A stretch of DNA of 64,000 nucleotides from NCBI GenBank assembly GCA_051453625.1, contig JBOZIK010000001.1:57860135-57924134 (forward strand), written 5' to 3'. Shown here one piece after another: positions 1 to 13,441 of this stretch. Under the pieces are notes generated by a model. It was given only the letters and a program-made list of their open reading frames with translations. It was not told where the DNA came from and did not search any database. The position numbers were made by a program, and so were the translations under genes. This DNA is from Welwitschia mirabilis. Lineage: Eukaryota > Gnetophyta > Gnetopsida > Welwitschiales. Positions within the stretch are counted from its first letter, which is position 1. Every line of letters starts with the position of its first letter.

Positions 1-389
1 TCTCTCCCTCAGTATTGTGGCATGCTCGATTAAGATATCCTACTCTTTATATGATGAATGAAATATGTGAGAATGGATATTGACTTCTTCCATTTATTCC
101 ATGGGATTTTTCTTACTGTAAAGCATGTATAATGGATAATGCAATTACACAACAGTTTACACCAAATAAGTGACAACAATTTACACAAATAAGTGGCATA
201 TTGACCTAAATCTTCTACTTATTCATGTTGATCTATATGAACCTATGCTAATTTCTACTCTCCAAAATGACTTTTATTATTTTATATGATTTATTAATAA
301 TTATTTCTGAATGAGTTGGGTATATTTTATCAAGCCAAAATTTCAAACCTTAAACATTTTTAAAAATTTTAAATGAAAAGTGAAAAAAC

Positions 390-900
390 AAGCTAATTGT
401 CAAATTAAGGATCTTTACTTAGATAATGGTGATGAATATACATGTACTAAGTTTAACAACTTTTTTTCTTATGAAGGAATTCATCATTTAATAACCTACC
501 CTAAGACACCTCAATAAAATAACATTACTGAGTATTTTAATTACATAATCATACATATGACATGTTCCATGATGCATTTTAGTCACTATAAAAGTTATAT
601 CTGGGGTAAAGCAGTGAATACTATTATGCATCATAATAACCACATTAGTTAATATACTAAAAAAGGAATATCTATAGTTAAGAAGTGATATGGGTATAAG
701 ACAAAGTTGTAGCACTTTCATGTTTTTAGTTGTAAGTGCTACATCCATATTCCATATGAACATCATGATAAATTTGGAGCACATTATTGTATCAGAATTT
801 CTATGGAATATCTAATTGACCATCTAATTGACTAGAAGGGTTATGAAGTTTATCTTCTATAGCATTATAAGATCATTATTTCTCATTACATTATTTTTTC
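390..900 (+). pseudogene. Ty1/copia integrase remnant
   Basis: The + strand encodes the second half of a copia integrase core. From about 407 the frame reads LDNGDEYTCTKFNNFF and then GIHHLITYPKTPQ, matching the family pattern DNGGEY..F..F...GI.H......TPQQNG around the second catalytic Asp. A stop codon replaces the second Gln of TPQQNG. At about 700-860 the same strand gives KLQHFHVFSCKCYIHIP and GYEVYLL, which fit the conserved stretch between integrase and reverse transcriptase (FGC..YVHIP...GY....). Stops and frame changes separate these pieces, so it is dead. The minus-strand ORF over the same bases is a shadow. The copia assignment is solid; the family is not determined. Confidence 0.75.
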
Positions 901-3636
901 TAAGACTTTGAACAATGATTCTTAGCTTGTTCTTCAAATCTTTATCCTTCTTCTAACTTAGTAATCATTTTGAATGATTAATGTTCTATAGTTAAGGAGG
1001 GAAATGTAACCACTAGTCTTGTTCTATCTTCTTCTATTGGTATAACTTCTTTATAACCTATAAGAATTGATCAATTTGTTTCTTTAATAATTCTTAATCA
1101 TGGTTCTAGTGGTAATTTAGTAGATTATCCAACTAAAGAAGCTGAGACTACCAATAGGTATCATTGTAGTACTTGGTTATAGTTTACTCTTCAAGATGTT
1201 TGTGATGATGAAAATGGTAAAACTAGAATCAAATATATCTTACATTCAACTCATGATGATTATGTTGATGAGCTTCATTTAATTTTTTTATGATAAGCCA
1301 ATTTACTTGAAAGACATCATTCTACATAATCAGTGGGTCCAAGCCATCAAAGAAAGAATACCATGCTCATGTAGAAATTTGTACATAGAATTTCATCCAT
1401 AAAATTAAGGAACTTACACAGCATGAAATCATTGCACTAGTGCATCGTTAAATTGTAGAACCAACAACTACTGCTCAAACAAAGATACCTAGTGAAGAAA
1501 AGTTCAAGTATTTCTAATCTAAGATTAGATTGAAGATAAGTTGAGTCAAACACATTTATTTCTTATACATCATGAGCTTTATTAAACTTCTAAGTCTTTA
1601 ATTGAAACCACATCTAATCCTAGTACTATGGAATGTGTGATAAAAATATGTCCTAGTACTACAAGATGTCTAGTACATGTTTTTACCTAGCATTATGGGA
1701 TGTGTAATGTGCATAACAAGCCTATCTTCTATAAAATTTATAGCAGTAGATTAACTGCTACTTTTATAAAGTAGTTTTCTCATATGAAAACTCATTTTTG
1801 GAGGTTTTATTATAGGCCACATTCATAAGGTATTCTTCTAAGTACTTTAGTTTTTCATTGGACAAGGGCATATTCCCACGTTGAGGGGAAAATTGCTAAG
1901 ATGGTACACATCGTGGTCCTACTACAAGGGATACGTAAAAGTTGTGGTGATATGGTTATCTATTTAAATAAGGTCTTTGTTGAATAGTTAAAAGAGGAGA
2001 AATAAAATATATATTTTGGAAATCTTATGCTCTTGATTCTTGGACACTCTTGTTTCTTAATAATAAATACATAGTAAAGGATGATTAACTATTTGAGAAA
2101 GGCTATATCTTTAAGGAGAGTTATACATTAGAATAGAAATTCATAAGTGACATCATGAGTAGAGAATTTACAACCATTATTACATAAGAACTCATTAAAA
2201 GATAAGCAAGGAATGAAGAAGATTTATAAATCTGAGCATGATCTATTAGTAACTTTTATCAAGAGAACATTCAAGAAGAGCACATAATTGATCCATTATA
2301 TGTCAAAGCTTTACCTAACTTTACACATTATCAAAAGCCAAACATTTTAGCATTATATTTATTTTTGAGCAAGACCAAAGCCTTAATGATGAAGGAAAAA
2401 ACTTTCTTAAAGTTGAAACCATCCCCCAAGGATCTTGTCCATGATTCTTTTAATGAACATTTACCTTGTCTAATGGTTTCCAATTCATATTTATCTTTAA
2501 CATACAATAATATCTTGAAATGAATGTTAATAAAGCATATACAAGACAAAAAATGGACCATTTCTAACTTTGAATGCATAAATTTACTACTTTTATTAAT
2601 GTTATTTTTAATTTTATGAAATCGTGTATTAAAAAAAACTACATGGATTTTCTTGAAACTTAAAATAATTTACATGATTTTAATGTCCATCAGTATATTA
2701 CCTTAAAAAATCACTTTTAAACATTTTAGTTTCTTTTTATTTTTTTAGATTGGATTTTTCTTCTAGATTAGATTTTAGATGGATAAGTTCATTTACAATA
2801 AAATCAATTTTACTAGATGGTGTAACTCTTATGGAAACACCAAGCATTATCATGTATATAATGATTGCCTTAAATCCTTTTACCTAGGAAATCCCAAGTT
2901 CCATCCATTTCATGGAATAAGCCATTACCATTTTAAGCCTTATCACCCATAACTTCCATCATGGAATTACCTCATAAGACACATAGACCATCCATCGTGC
3001 CCATCATACTATGCGTTTATGAGACTTATTAATCTTGGATAGTGATTTTTTTTTACATATATACAAATAAGAGATGTTTGTTACTACATGGATTTGGTTG
3101 AGGTTCAATGAAATCTTACTTCTCAAGAAGAAGTTATTTTTATTTTTGAGTTCTTTTATGAAGGCTTGCATTCATCTAATGTCTCTAATTTGGAATTAAG
3201 AAAAGAAAAAGTCATTTTTCTACTTTCATGACATGTCTTTTTTTCAAGATTTTTTGGGGATAAGATATTTATTAATTAGGCTAATGTATTAATGACCCCT
3301 CTTATATGCATTAAAAATAATATATATGAGAATTCGAATTAAAAGAAAAATAATATCTCTTCTTTAAAGGCATAATTTTATTCTTAATAAAGTTTTGTTG
3401 GGTTTAGTTAACTACATCAAGGCTTTAGACATGCATTGGTAATTTAGTAATCATTTCACCATGTGCAACATGTTTAACATTGTTGTAAGAAGGTGCTATA
3501 AGATTGAATGCTTAATTCAATCAAAGTTTTCAAGGATGTCACCCTTAAGATGGGATTAAAGATTTCCTAGGAATTTCTTGTCTTAACATCTATTACTTAA
3601 AATATTTTTATTACTCTTAAATTACATGAATTTACT
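901..3636 (+). other. Probable decayed copia body, no readable gene
   Basis: No reading frame here is long enough or similar enough to name. The strand and position would suit the reverse transcriptase part of the copia ruin at 390-900. A weak piece near 1335-1350 (QWVQAIKE) resembles the W..A...E motif at the start of copia RT. Everything else is stop-rich AT sequence. It ends at a scaffold gap. Confidence 0.3.
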
Positions 3637-3736
3637 NNNNNNNNNNNNNNNNNNNNNNNNNNNNNNNNNNNNNNNNNNNNNNNNNNNNNNNNNNNNNNNN
3701 NNNNNNNNNNNNNNNNNNNNNNNNNNNNNNNNNNNN
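3637..3736. other. Scaffold gap (100 N) with duplicated edges
   Basis: Exactly 100 N. The roughly 34 bases just before the gap recur immediately after it (3603-3636 and 3737-3770), so the flanking contigs probably overlap and the gap may be artificial. Confidence 0.95.
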
Positions 3737-3770
3737 TATTTTTATTACTCTTAAATTACATGAATTTACT

Positions 3771-5089
3771 TTATTAATTCCTTATATTGTTTTAACTTAT
3801 ATTGATAATTAAATAATTTTTTTCTAATATATTAGTTTAGTTTTATAATCTCATTTATTTATAGCATGCACGGTAGAGTAATAGTTGTGTTTCATGTATT
3901 TCACCATCCCACACTACATTCATTCACCCTTCATATCTATGAGAAAGCATAATTGAAGGAACATCTATGTTTTTTATTCTCTTTCATGAGTCATGTTAGG
4001 ATCAAGTTGGTGTAAAAAACATCATTGAGATCTAACAATTCTTAAGCTTTAATTTTCTTAAATTTTATTTATCTTGAGTCTTCTTGTCATTTCATCACTT
4101 CATCCATTATATTTTGTAACCACTACGTCATCATCTATTTACCATTCTAAACCTAATAGAATCTACCACAAAAAGTTAGAGAGTCTATGCTATCATGATG
4201 CCTCACTAACATAGTTCTTAATTTTTATTCTATTCATTTTCTTCTCCTTCATATATCCTATTACTTTTATTCACAATGATCTTAGATCATTGACAAGTCA
4301 TGATTTTTCATACAAGTATACTATAACTTCATTTTTATCCTTTTTTATGTCATTTTGATACTTCTTATTTACCTTTATTTTTATCTTTTATCCATTTCTA
4401 CCTCTTTTTCCTCTTAATGTTTTATCTTTTATTTCTTTCCATTTCTATCATCTATAATAGTTATTTGTAGAACCTCATTACTTAGCAAATTTCCATAGAA
4501 TTCTCTTCCACTTCATGCACCTCTAAGATTTTTTGATTTCACTATAATATAGCTACATCTCTTTACATACTTTATTTTTTCTAGTAAAATAACTCATCAT
4601 GAAAAATGAATTCTAAAAGTGTGACAACATGTTCTTAAATATTGTATTAAAGTTTTTCAGCTTCTAGACTTTAAGGCTAAAGTTTAGTTTTGGTTCAGGG
4701 TATGACATCCATTTTTAAAGTTTTTTTTTTATATTTTGATATCATATAATTTAAAACTTGGTTTAAAAGTTTCAAAAGATAATTATCTTCCATACTTAAG
4801 TATGTTTATTTAGAATTTTTAATATTAAATCATTCTTTTTTGTACTTTTTGCTAAGAGTCTGGCAAACGTTTGGTTAGGGGATATGTTAACACATAAAAA
4901 TTAACATTAAAACCAAATATATTTGATTAATTAAGTTTAGGTAAAGATATTAAAATAGTTATTTTATAATAAAATTATGTCTTCTATCACTTTTAATAGG
5001 ATTTGTGAACCTATGCACTTTTCCATAATAATTTCAAGTAATTTCGATGAATTATAGAAGACATACTAAAATTTGAAAATAATCAAATA
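3771..5089. other. AT-rich stretch without recognisable genes
   Basis: No protein similarity was seen on either strand. At about 4697-4709 there is a sequence resembling the end of a gypsy LTR (minus strand TGTCATACCCTGA), but no partner terminus was found. Confidence 0.4.
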
Positions 5090-5760
5090 GAAAACAATAG
5101 TGCCACAATCCTATCCATTGGTTCTATCATGTGGGTTACTAGCACCACTAGTCCTTTGGAATAAAATGCATGTAAAGTTATGTTCTAGAACCTTTATGGA
5201 AAATTAATCACATTCTAGTTATGGAATTAATTAGTTATCACATCAAAAATAACTAATAACTTCATTGACATGTGGTAAAGATACAAGGTGACATGTGGAA
5301 GTAACATGTAATAGTGACAAGTATGATGATGTTAGAGATACATGGCAATTATACTAGAGGAAAAAAGAATCATAATCTAAAGGCCACATGTCAGACTTAT
5401 CATAATCCCTTTCATAAGAATAAAAATATCATCCTTAAATCTACATGATGAAAACTATAACCACCTATAATATAACCGCTCTAATTGTAACCATCACCTC
5501 TCACTATAAGCTAAAGGCTTCTAAGCATCTCCACCCTACCCTCACTTATAAAAGGATCTTGATTTTTCATTTGTAAAAAGGATTTCTAGCATAGGTGAAA
5601 TTCTTAGATTATAAAGTTGGCATGGTATTCTGAGCTACCCCTTGGAAGTAAGCTAGCTTTAAGACTAGCTTTAAGGAGTTTGTACTTGCTTTGCATTCAT
5701 CCTTTGATGTAATGTAACTTCTGATTTTTTATGAATGATAGTTATTTATCATTTAATATT
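5090..5760 (+). repeat. LTR-like block with TATA box
   Basis: A TATA-like motif (TATAAAAGG) lies near 5547 and is followed by transcribed-leader-like sequence. The upstream part, near 5100-5160, resembles 56400-56460, where a second TATA-like motif lies at a similar distance. Both blocks contain ACATGTGG/ATATGTGAC-type sequence upstream. This suggests two divergent LTRs of one family. No termini, primer site or duplicated target site could be fixed, so the ends are approximate. Confidence 0.35.
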
Positions 5761-7083
5761 TAGTGTAAGTAACATCATAATTTTAATGATAAAGTGAAAC
5801 TACATTATTAAGTTCTTTTATTTACAAAGTGAATTTCTTAAGGTTACTTCTAAGATTTTTAGTCACTGTTATTTAATGGATGTTATACATAGTAGTTCCT
5901 ACTTTTCATGCTTATTAAATGTTATGAAGAATCAAAGGGACTTAGTAATTCATCAGTACTCATGTGAAAAATTAGATTATGTCATCATGATCTAAGCCTT
6001 AAACAACTTGATAATCTTATGATTATTTCAAAAGTTACATGTCATTATTAAAGTGAAAGTTTTATAAGTTGAAAGATTAAAGTAGACTTTGGGCATAGTT
6101 TATTTCCTGAATTCATAATTTAATTTTAAAAATCATCGTAAATTTACTTTTTTAATATTTTTTATTTCTTTTAGGTTAATGAACATTATGCTGCCTTTGT
6201 CTACTCCTACCCAGATTTATCCATATGGAAGAATGATACTAGGTAATTTCCTAGCTTTTATTGAAGTTTTTAATTAATATAATAAATACACATTCATCTC
6301 ATGAATAACTCTTAAAATAGACTTCTTGCCAAAGCTTTAAATGAATACTTATAATATAGATGCATTCTAATGAATAAGTTTTCTATAATTATCTAAGAAC
6401 TTTTAAAGTGTGTATTTCATGCACTTTCTTTTAACAATAAAAACAAACTACAAAGAAAAGATAAAATATGTTTTATGCATGTTTACTATCATAAAAATAA
6501 GGCCTATCAACTATGGAACTTAACTCCAAAATATTCACTATTTTCATGCTATTATCTTCAAAAAAATAGCTAAAATTAATAATCCTACATTGTCAACAGC
6601 TTTTAATGATTTCATTTCAAGTAGAGAAGAGAGTATAACCTCTAAATAAAGATAAAAATTAAGAGTTAGATAAAGTAAATTTATAATACTTAAGTTTAAA
6701 TTCTTAAATTTTAGATAGAAATGATCATTCTAATAGTGGAGAGTAAAATGTTCTTAGAACCCATAATAATGATGAATAAATATTTAACTCATTCAATCAA
6801 ACATGAATCCTATGTTAGGCAAAATACATTTGTGTCTTGATGCATGATGTTGAGAGAGATTGAATTAGATAGAATCAAAAATAAATAATGTAAAATAGAA
6901 AATGATTTATTTCAACTTTAAATAAAATAAATGATATAGAGCTAGCTACTATAAAATAAGCTATTAAAAACTCAAAATGAAAGAAAGTAATGTAGGAAGA
7001 TATAACATACTTATAAAAAATCAAACTTGAAAACTTAACAAAGGAATATAAAATCTAATTAACATGATAACGTTTCTTTTAAA
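5761..7083. other. AT-rich stretch, no gene seen
   Basis: Stop-rich in all frames. It lies just 5' of the + strand copia 3' end at 7084 and may be that element's decayed body, but no polymerase motif could be read. Confidence 0.3.
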
Positions 7084-7490
7084 TTCTTATTTTCTTCAGT
7101 TTATGCATTTGCATGAACATGTGACTTCTTTATAAGTTTTAGAATATAAGGGTATTTAACATGATTATATCCTTAATATAAAGCAAAATATTGAGAAGAT
7201 GTATTCCATTGAGGACATAATGGACAAACTTAATTTCTTAATTATGATGTGATTCAAATTCATATATTTAAAGGATCTTTCAAAATCAAATTCTTATAAC
7301 ATTTAAACTCTTGTAAAACACATTATGTATTAACTATGATATTATTATTTGAGTTCTTATAGCTTAGCATGAAATACTTTGAAATATAGTTTTCCATGTG
7401 AATTTTTTTATGAGTTTTAAATTAAAATATATGTTTTATCTTTTTAAATTCTTTACAAGGCATCTTATTGATACTTTCCACCGATCATCA
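7084..7490 (+). mobile_element. 3' end and LTR start of a + strand copia (family A)
   Basis: This stretch is an inverted copy of about 8990-9440. Bases 7084-7187 match the untranslated 3' end of the family A element read on minus. From about 7188 the match continues into the start of that family's LTR. It is therefore the 3' end of a second family A element in the opposite orientation. The match stops near 7490, where sequence of the other orientation begins, giving a head-to-head junction. Its coding part is not recognisable upstream. Confidence 0.55.
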
Positions 7491-9278
7491 CATTTTTCAC
7501 ATCAAAACAAGTTTTGATTCATCCTACAAGTTGAATATTTTGATTGTAGAGATGTTCGTAATGAAATTTAGCTACACTTATATCTATTATTAATATATGA
7601 TAATTCACAAGATCATCCTAGGGATATAAATCTTATATGGTGAAGCCCAAATTTTACCAAACATATTAGGACTTCTATTTATAGTATAATTCTAGTTTCA
7701 TTCTATCTTACAAATAGATGATGATCTATCAGTAAAGCAAATACAAAAGTAGAAAGTAATAGATATTGAAATGATATTTAGAGAGATAGAAATAAGACAT
7801 AGCATTTAGACTAATAGAATAACTTCAAGGAAAAGCATAAGTACTTATAATAAAAACATGTAGATTTACTTCTAATTTATTCATAATGATATAATCCACC
7901 ATGAACATGAGTATTTCATTAGTCCAAGATCAAGCATCATCTCATAATCTCATCCATCATAGATATGAAGGTGATGTAATCAAACCACCTAGACTTCACA
8001 TTAAGAATAAAATAAGCATGGAAAGTATATGTCTCTTAAGATTCATCAAATAAACATTCAAGTTATGCAAGATAGAATCTAAAGAAAAATAGCCAAACTA
8101 GATGTTAAAGTAAAAGCATGACTTAGCCATCCCTATGTGTAAAAATTATGACATTCATAACTTGATATCAAATCAATGTATTAAGATGATGTAGTAACTT
8201 ATTATCATAATAAGTAAAGAATACAGTTACAAATGGTATTCATGCTAAATCAAAAAGTATCATGATAGATTAGTAGCCAGCTCATCCCTATAAGAGACCT
8301 AAAAAGAACTCATGAATAGATCTCCAATATTCTTAAAATATCACAATGGAAGTAATTCCCCTTCAAATGAAATGAGGAAGGATATTTATAGGCCTAGATT
8401 AGGGTTTTAATTAGGATTTCTAAGATCTAATTAAATCATTTTTAATAATTCCAAAATTTAAATAAAATAGTTATTTAATCATGAGGCCAAATTAAGGGGT
8501 CTTTCTTAAAACATATTTCTCGTTTATGTTCTCTTTGCAAAAATTTTGGAAATGAATTGCACACATCAAGAAGACTTAATAACATAATTATGGTACTATT
8601 TTACTTTAATAAAATGCTTCTACCATGCCTAGAAATCGTTTTTCCTTCAAATATGCTTCATATACCTCAATTGCATTCCATAATGCTCTTGATTTCACAT
8701 TTAACCTATAAAATAATAGTGTTTAGGCATATTAGTAGTAAAACAATGGTGTTAAGTAAAAGAAATATATAAAATAGTCATGATAATTAATTAAACTTAC
8801 TAATAATGCCTTAATTCCTTGATATAAATGTTAATTTTTGAGTGTTATTAAGACACTAATGAAATAAGAATAGATTTTAAGAAATTAATGTAGATAATCA
8901 TCTAGAATTAATGTGTGGTATATAGTTTTTATTGCATTTCTTAATGTCATTGGTTACATGCTTTTTTCCTTTCGGATATGTGTAATCTCTATTATCATGT
9001 GGAACATGGAATGCAATGTGTTATAAAGGCTTTGATAAAAGAAAAGACACATTTTAATTTAGCACATTCATGAAAAACTATATTTTAAAGTATTGCATGC
9101 TAAGCTATAAGAACTCAAATAATAATGTCATAGTTAATACATAATATGTTTTGAAAGAGTTGAAATGGTACAATAATTTGATTTTGAAAGATATCTTAAA
9201 CACTGTAAATTTAAATCATATCAAAATCAAGAAATTAAGATTGCCATTATGACCTTAATGGCATACATATTTTTAACA
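7491..9278 (-). repeat. 3' LTR of copia family A, with an insertion
   Basis: Two pieces match the 5' LTR of the same element: 7491-7560 matches about 15180-15250, and 8860-9278 matches 15240-15684. The LTR edge on minus begins TGTT at 9278 and is preceded by a purine-rich tract (ATCAAGGAAGA), as expected for a copia polypurine tract. The 7560-8860 segment is absent from the other LTR and is probably a later insertion. The far end of the LTR was not located. Confidence 0.55.
7561..8859. other. Insertion inside the family A LTR, unidentified
   Basis: About 1.3 kb separates two blocks that are contiguous in the partner LTR. A short + ORF at 8557-8772 resembles no known family. Around 8385-8430 the sequence TATTTATAGGCCTAG is TATA-like and could belong to another LTR. 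No termini or target-site duplication were identified. Confidence 0.3.
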
Positions 9279-9509
9279 TCTTCCTTGATATTAAGGCTAT
9301 AATCATGCAAACTACACTTGTAATCTAAAAATTGAAAAGAATCCACATGTGCACAAAAATGCATAAACCAAAGCAAATAATAATTTAAAAGAAATTCTAT
9401 CATGTTTATAGTTGAGATATCCTTTATCATTCAAATGCATGTTTTCACTATACCTCTCCCTTGATCTTAATGTTAAGGATCATAAGTATTTTCCTTAATT
9501 CTTAGAATC

Positions 9510-10011
9510 TTGTCTTATTAATAGCTTTTATGAAAAATTGAGGCAATTACAATATAGAAGGGCAATAATCAATAATAAGAAGCCCATATTTTACTATATT
9601 CCAAATATAATCAAATTTTATATTAATTTGTTTAGTTTTTACAAGCATTACAAGATTCTTAGAAATTACAATGATAGAAGCATTGTTACATAATAGATGT
9701 ATGTACTTATTAATAGAAATTGTAAAATATTTAAATATCTTACCAAGTCATACTAATTGTTATCCTACCAAATGGATTTCCATGTACTCAAATTCTGTAG
9801 TAAAAATAATCACACATGATTGTTTCTTTCTTATCCAATAAAAGAGGCTTTTACTAAATAGCATTACATAGCCTATAGTGCTATTTCTATCATCAATATT
9901 ATCATTCAAATTTGCATTAACATATCTAATGAGTTGAGTATTATTATTTGGCTCATAAAATAAACCATAATGTTTCTTGAAGATAGCATAATATTCTTTT
10001 AGCACAATCAA
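9510..10011 (-). pseudogene. Copia RNase H domain
   Basis: The open part at 10011-9760 reads NANLNDNIDDRNSTIGYVML and ends IIFTTEFEYMEI. It matches the copia RNase H signature DADWAGD...RKSTSGY and LSTTEAEYMA; the usual W before the second D is missing. Beyond a stop the same strand continues CNNASIIVISKN and TKQINIKFDYI, matching CDNQSAI.L..N and TKHIDI..HFI. Two catalytic acidic positions are changed to Asn, so it cannot be active as read. Its position at the 3' end of pol fits. Confidence 0.8.
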
Positions 10012-11199
10012 GATGGTGCTTTCTTAGACTAGTCATAAATCTAGACATCAAGCTAATTACATATTAAACATCAGTAAGAATTGTAGTTAGAAACATCAAA
10101 CTTCCTATCAAAACCTATATCAACCTCATTACCCTCCATTCATTTCTTTATTTTTTGATTAACTGACAAAGGAGTGAAGATGGATTTGGATTCCTAAATA
10201 TTAAAATTTTCAACATATCAAAAGCATATTTATATTGATTCAATAATATGCCTCTTGGGATTTGCTAGCTATATATTCTAAGATAGTATAAGATTTGATC
10301 AAGATTTACCATCTTAAATTCCCTTTTTATGTCAACCTTTAATATGTCAATTAACATCTTATATTGTTTTACAAAGCCATGGGATTATGAGATGTAATCT
10401 CTTCTGTAAGAACCCCATTTAAAAAGAAAATTTAAAATTAATCTTGGAAATAATCATATAATCTTTGAAACCATATGCAAGAAAAGCTCTTATTGATTCA
10501 AATCATGTAATAAAAGCATATGTTTCTTCATAATCTTTTCCTACTTCTTTCATGTAATTAATAGAAACAAGATAATAATTACACTTGTTAATTCTATAAT
10601 CAAAATTATATTTAATTTTGTAAATTCTCTTTGTACTAATGATATTTTTATTTTTTGGCCTAGGAATAAGAATCCATGTCTTGTTTCTTTTAATTTAAAA
10701 ATTTTATTCCTCCATTGCCTTTAACCAATGTGGGTATTTATAGCTTCCTTAAAAAAAATTAGATCTCCATTTAAATATTCATAACTTAATCCTAAATAAT
10801 ATTTTTAAATATCTTTTGATACCTTAGCTTTAATGATTGCACAAAGATTTTTCTATCTTATTGTCCTCACTAAAGAATCACTAGGACCTATGATATTGGA
10901 TTGATTAAAAAAAGAGATTAGCCACTTATTTTTAATTGATTTGTTAATATTTTAATACAATGATTTAGATAGACTTCTAGGCTTATTTTCATCTTAATTT
11001 TGTATAGGAATGAACACTTGATTTACACTATGATTTAACACTATGATTTATGTCATTAATAGGATTTTGTTTATGAGCCCTTTAGTCATCACAATCATTC
11101 ACTAGAGTTAACATCACAAGATTCATGAACATTATCCTTAGTAGTATTAATAGCTTTTTATGACTCAAAAATCATGAATTGAATATTAATGCATTCTAG

Positions 11200-11680
11200 A
11201 AATTTTCTTGAATTGGGATCATAAAATATATATGACTAACTTTGGCTAGAATATCTAAGAAATATGGATAGCATATATCTAGATTTCAATTTATCTTGAT
11301 AACTTTTTGTATTTTTAACAAAACTATTAGATCCAAAAATATGTAAACATGACATCTTAAGTTTAATGCTATACCATTGTTCATATGTAATGGAATGATT
11401 AGGACTCCTTATTCTAAAGGTAATTTGATGTATTTATTTCTTCATCTCAAAAGGATTTATCAATATTTACCATAAGTAGCATGTTTCTCATCATGTTTAC
11501 TAACAAACAATTCTTTCTTTTCATAACTCCATTTGCTTGTAGATTGCATGAAGCTATGGTTTGATGAGTAATTACATTGTCTTTTAAAGAGAAGTAAAAT
11601 CCATTTGATAGGTACTCATATCCATGATAATCCTTTAGGTTTAAATAGATGAATGGATTACAAATGTTTGAATGAATCAA
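11200..11680 (-). pseudogene. Copia integrase with internal deletion
   Basis: The frame starts MIHSNICNPF, the usual LIHSDICGP at the front of the integrase core. It then jumps to DYHGYEYLSNGFYFSLKDN, which normally lies some 70 residues later around the second catalytic Asp. It goes on LQANGVMKRKN and VNMMRNML, matching the TPQ.NGV.ERKNR..., M.R.ML region. The middle of the core, including the first catalytic Asp, is therefore gone. Asp-2 sits in an altered context (DYHGYEY for DHGGEY). Confidence 0.75.
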
Positions 11681-12379
11681 TACTAGATACTAAGATGACC
11701 TAGTGCTAACTCTTGAAAATGAAACTTTGGTTTGCTTATCTTGCATGCATTTCTTATAAGAATCTTTTGGTTGGATTTGGAGATTGAGCAAGCCTCTTAT
11801 AATATTATGTTAAATTTTATCATGCATTAATTTACAAGTGTGTGGTAGAGTTTCTATGTTATTTCCAAAATTCATGTGTGCTAGAAAATAGGACTTTTTC
11901 AAAGGTAATTTAATACAAGTTCTTTTCAATTTGTTAAACATTAAGAACTTTTTTACCTTTTAATAAGATGCATTTATCATTCATAAATTCAGATTTAAAT
12001 CAATTTCTAATGTGTTACCCTAAACTTATAACATTGTAATATGCATGTAGACAATAAACACATCATGAATTGCAATGCTCTCATCTTTGTGATTTTTGAC
12101 TAAAAGGGTATCATATCCCTTGATTTCGTGGGAGGTACTACTATCAAAGTTGATAGAAATAATATTTTCTATGAAAAATTCCTAAAAAGAAATATTTTAA
12201 TAAGTAATATTCCTAGAGCAACCACTATAAATGTATGAAGAGGTTAATCTGCTAAAGGAAAAAATTAGATATAACTAGCTTTCAAACACAAAGCCTTCTA
12301 CTTTAACCTCATTATTTTCATTGTTTTTTGTTTTTTCTTCCAACCTAGGTTGCTTCAAAAATGATGCTTATTTTGCTAT

Positions 12380-13255
12380 GTTGGATTCATGAAAGTCACT
12401 TGCTCTTTTCTTCCTATAATCTTTAATGGAATGATCTCTTTTATGGCAATGGTGGCATCCTTAAGTTTCTTTTCACTTAGATAAATAATACAGGGAGTTT
12501 GCTCTACCACCTTATTATGCTTTACTTTGTCCTTATCCTTGGCCTCTTCCTTGATCTCTACCTATTCCTATTCCATAGTATAACCTCTACCTCTACCTCT
12601 ACCTCTACCTCTAGGAAATTCTCAACCTTTACTAGCATAAGATATCTTCAAGGAAGTAGTGTTTTGATATTCATCTTATTTAAGGGTGTACTCATATTAT
12701 ACTAGCCTTTGAAAGAGTCCTTTAAGGGAGAAAATTCACTAATCTAATAGATTATGAGGGGTTATGGTAATGGATTTGAATGGATTTGTTAAGGATCCTA
12801 GGATCTTGAGGGAAACATCATTAATTTTGATTTCATAATCTAAATCTTGCATTTCTTAACTATGTTCTTAGATCTCTAAGTGTAGTCTTCTATATTTTTA
12901 TTATCTTTCAACTTCATGTTATCAAATTGGGTTCTAAGGTTTTTCAATCTAGTGATTTTGACATTTTCTATCTTTGATAGACCTTATGCAAACCTTCTCC
13001 ATAACCTTTATGTGAAGTCATAATTACCTTTTTTTAAAATTCATTATCAAGCCTACTAGAATGGATTATTATCATTGCCCTACAATCTTCATTTCTAGAT
13101 TATTTATAACCTCTAGAATCATTCTCAATCTCTACATAAGTAAAATCAAAATTTGCACACTCCAAAAGTATCTTGGGTTTTAGTGGATGTTCATTCTCCA
13201 TTTCTAAATCTCAAATGCATCAATGTTAAACTAGGGAACTTTCTCCTTGCTCATT
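12380..13255 (-). pseudogene. Copia gag (UBN2 type) with RG tract and zinc knuckle
   Basis: On minus the start near 13250 reads MSKEKVP followed by an N-terminal pattern close to the usual F.G.NF..W..RM. Around 12583-12616 a GAGGTA repeat encodes an RGRGRG tract. At about 12460-12395 the frame reads CHHCHKRDHSIKDYRKK, a retroviral-type zinc knuckle CX2CX4HX4C whose last Cys is replaced by Tyr. Gag would form the particle and bind element RNA. Several stops break it. The STSTSTS protein on the other strand is a shadow of the RG tract. Confidence 0.7.
12583..12616. repeat. Six-base microsatellite (CTCTAC)n
   Basis: About five copies of CTCTAC. Read on minus it encodes the Arg-Gly tract of copia gag, so it probably began as coding sequence. 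Confidence 0.85.
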
Positions 13256-13441
13256 ATTTTAGGTAATAATCTAAAGGAAAAATAGGAATATATCAAAAAG
13301 GATTTTTTTAAAAAAACAAGTTAGAATTTTGTGAAACTCACAATAAGAATTTGACAAGAATCAAGATTCAATGGGATTAGAATTATAAGTAAGATTTATG
13401 GTCTAGTACAAATCATATTTTGTCAAATAGAAATGTTCAAG

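Noticed and set aside
488-784. 98-residue minus ORF
   Set aside because: It is a shadow of the copia integrase remnant on +.
12499-12705. + ORF with a Ser-Thr repeat
   Set aside because: The repeat is the complement of the Arg-Gly tract of copia gag on minus.
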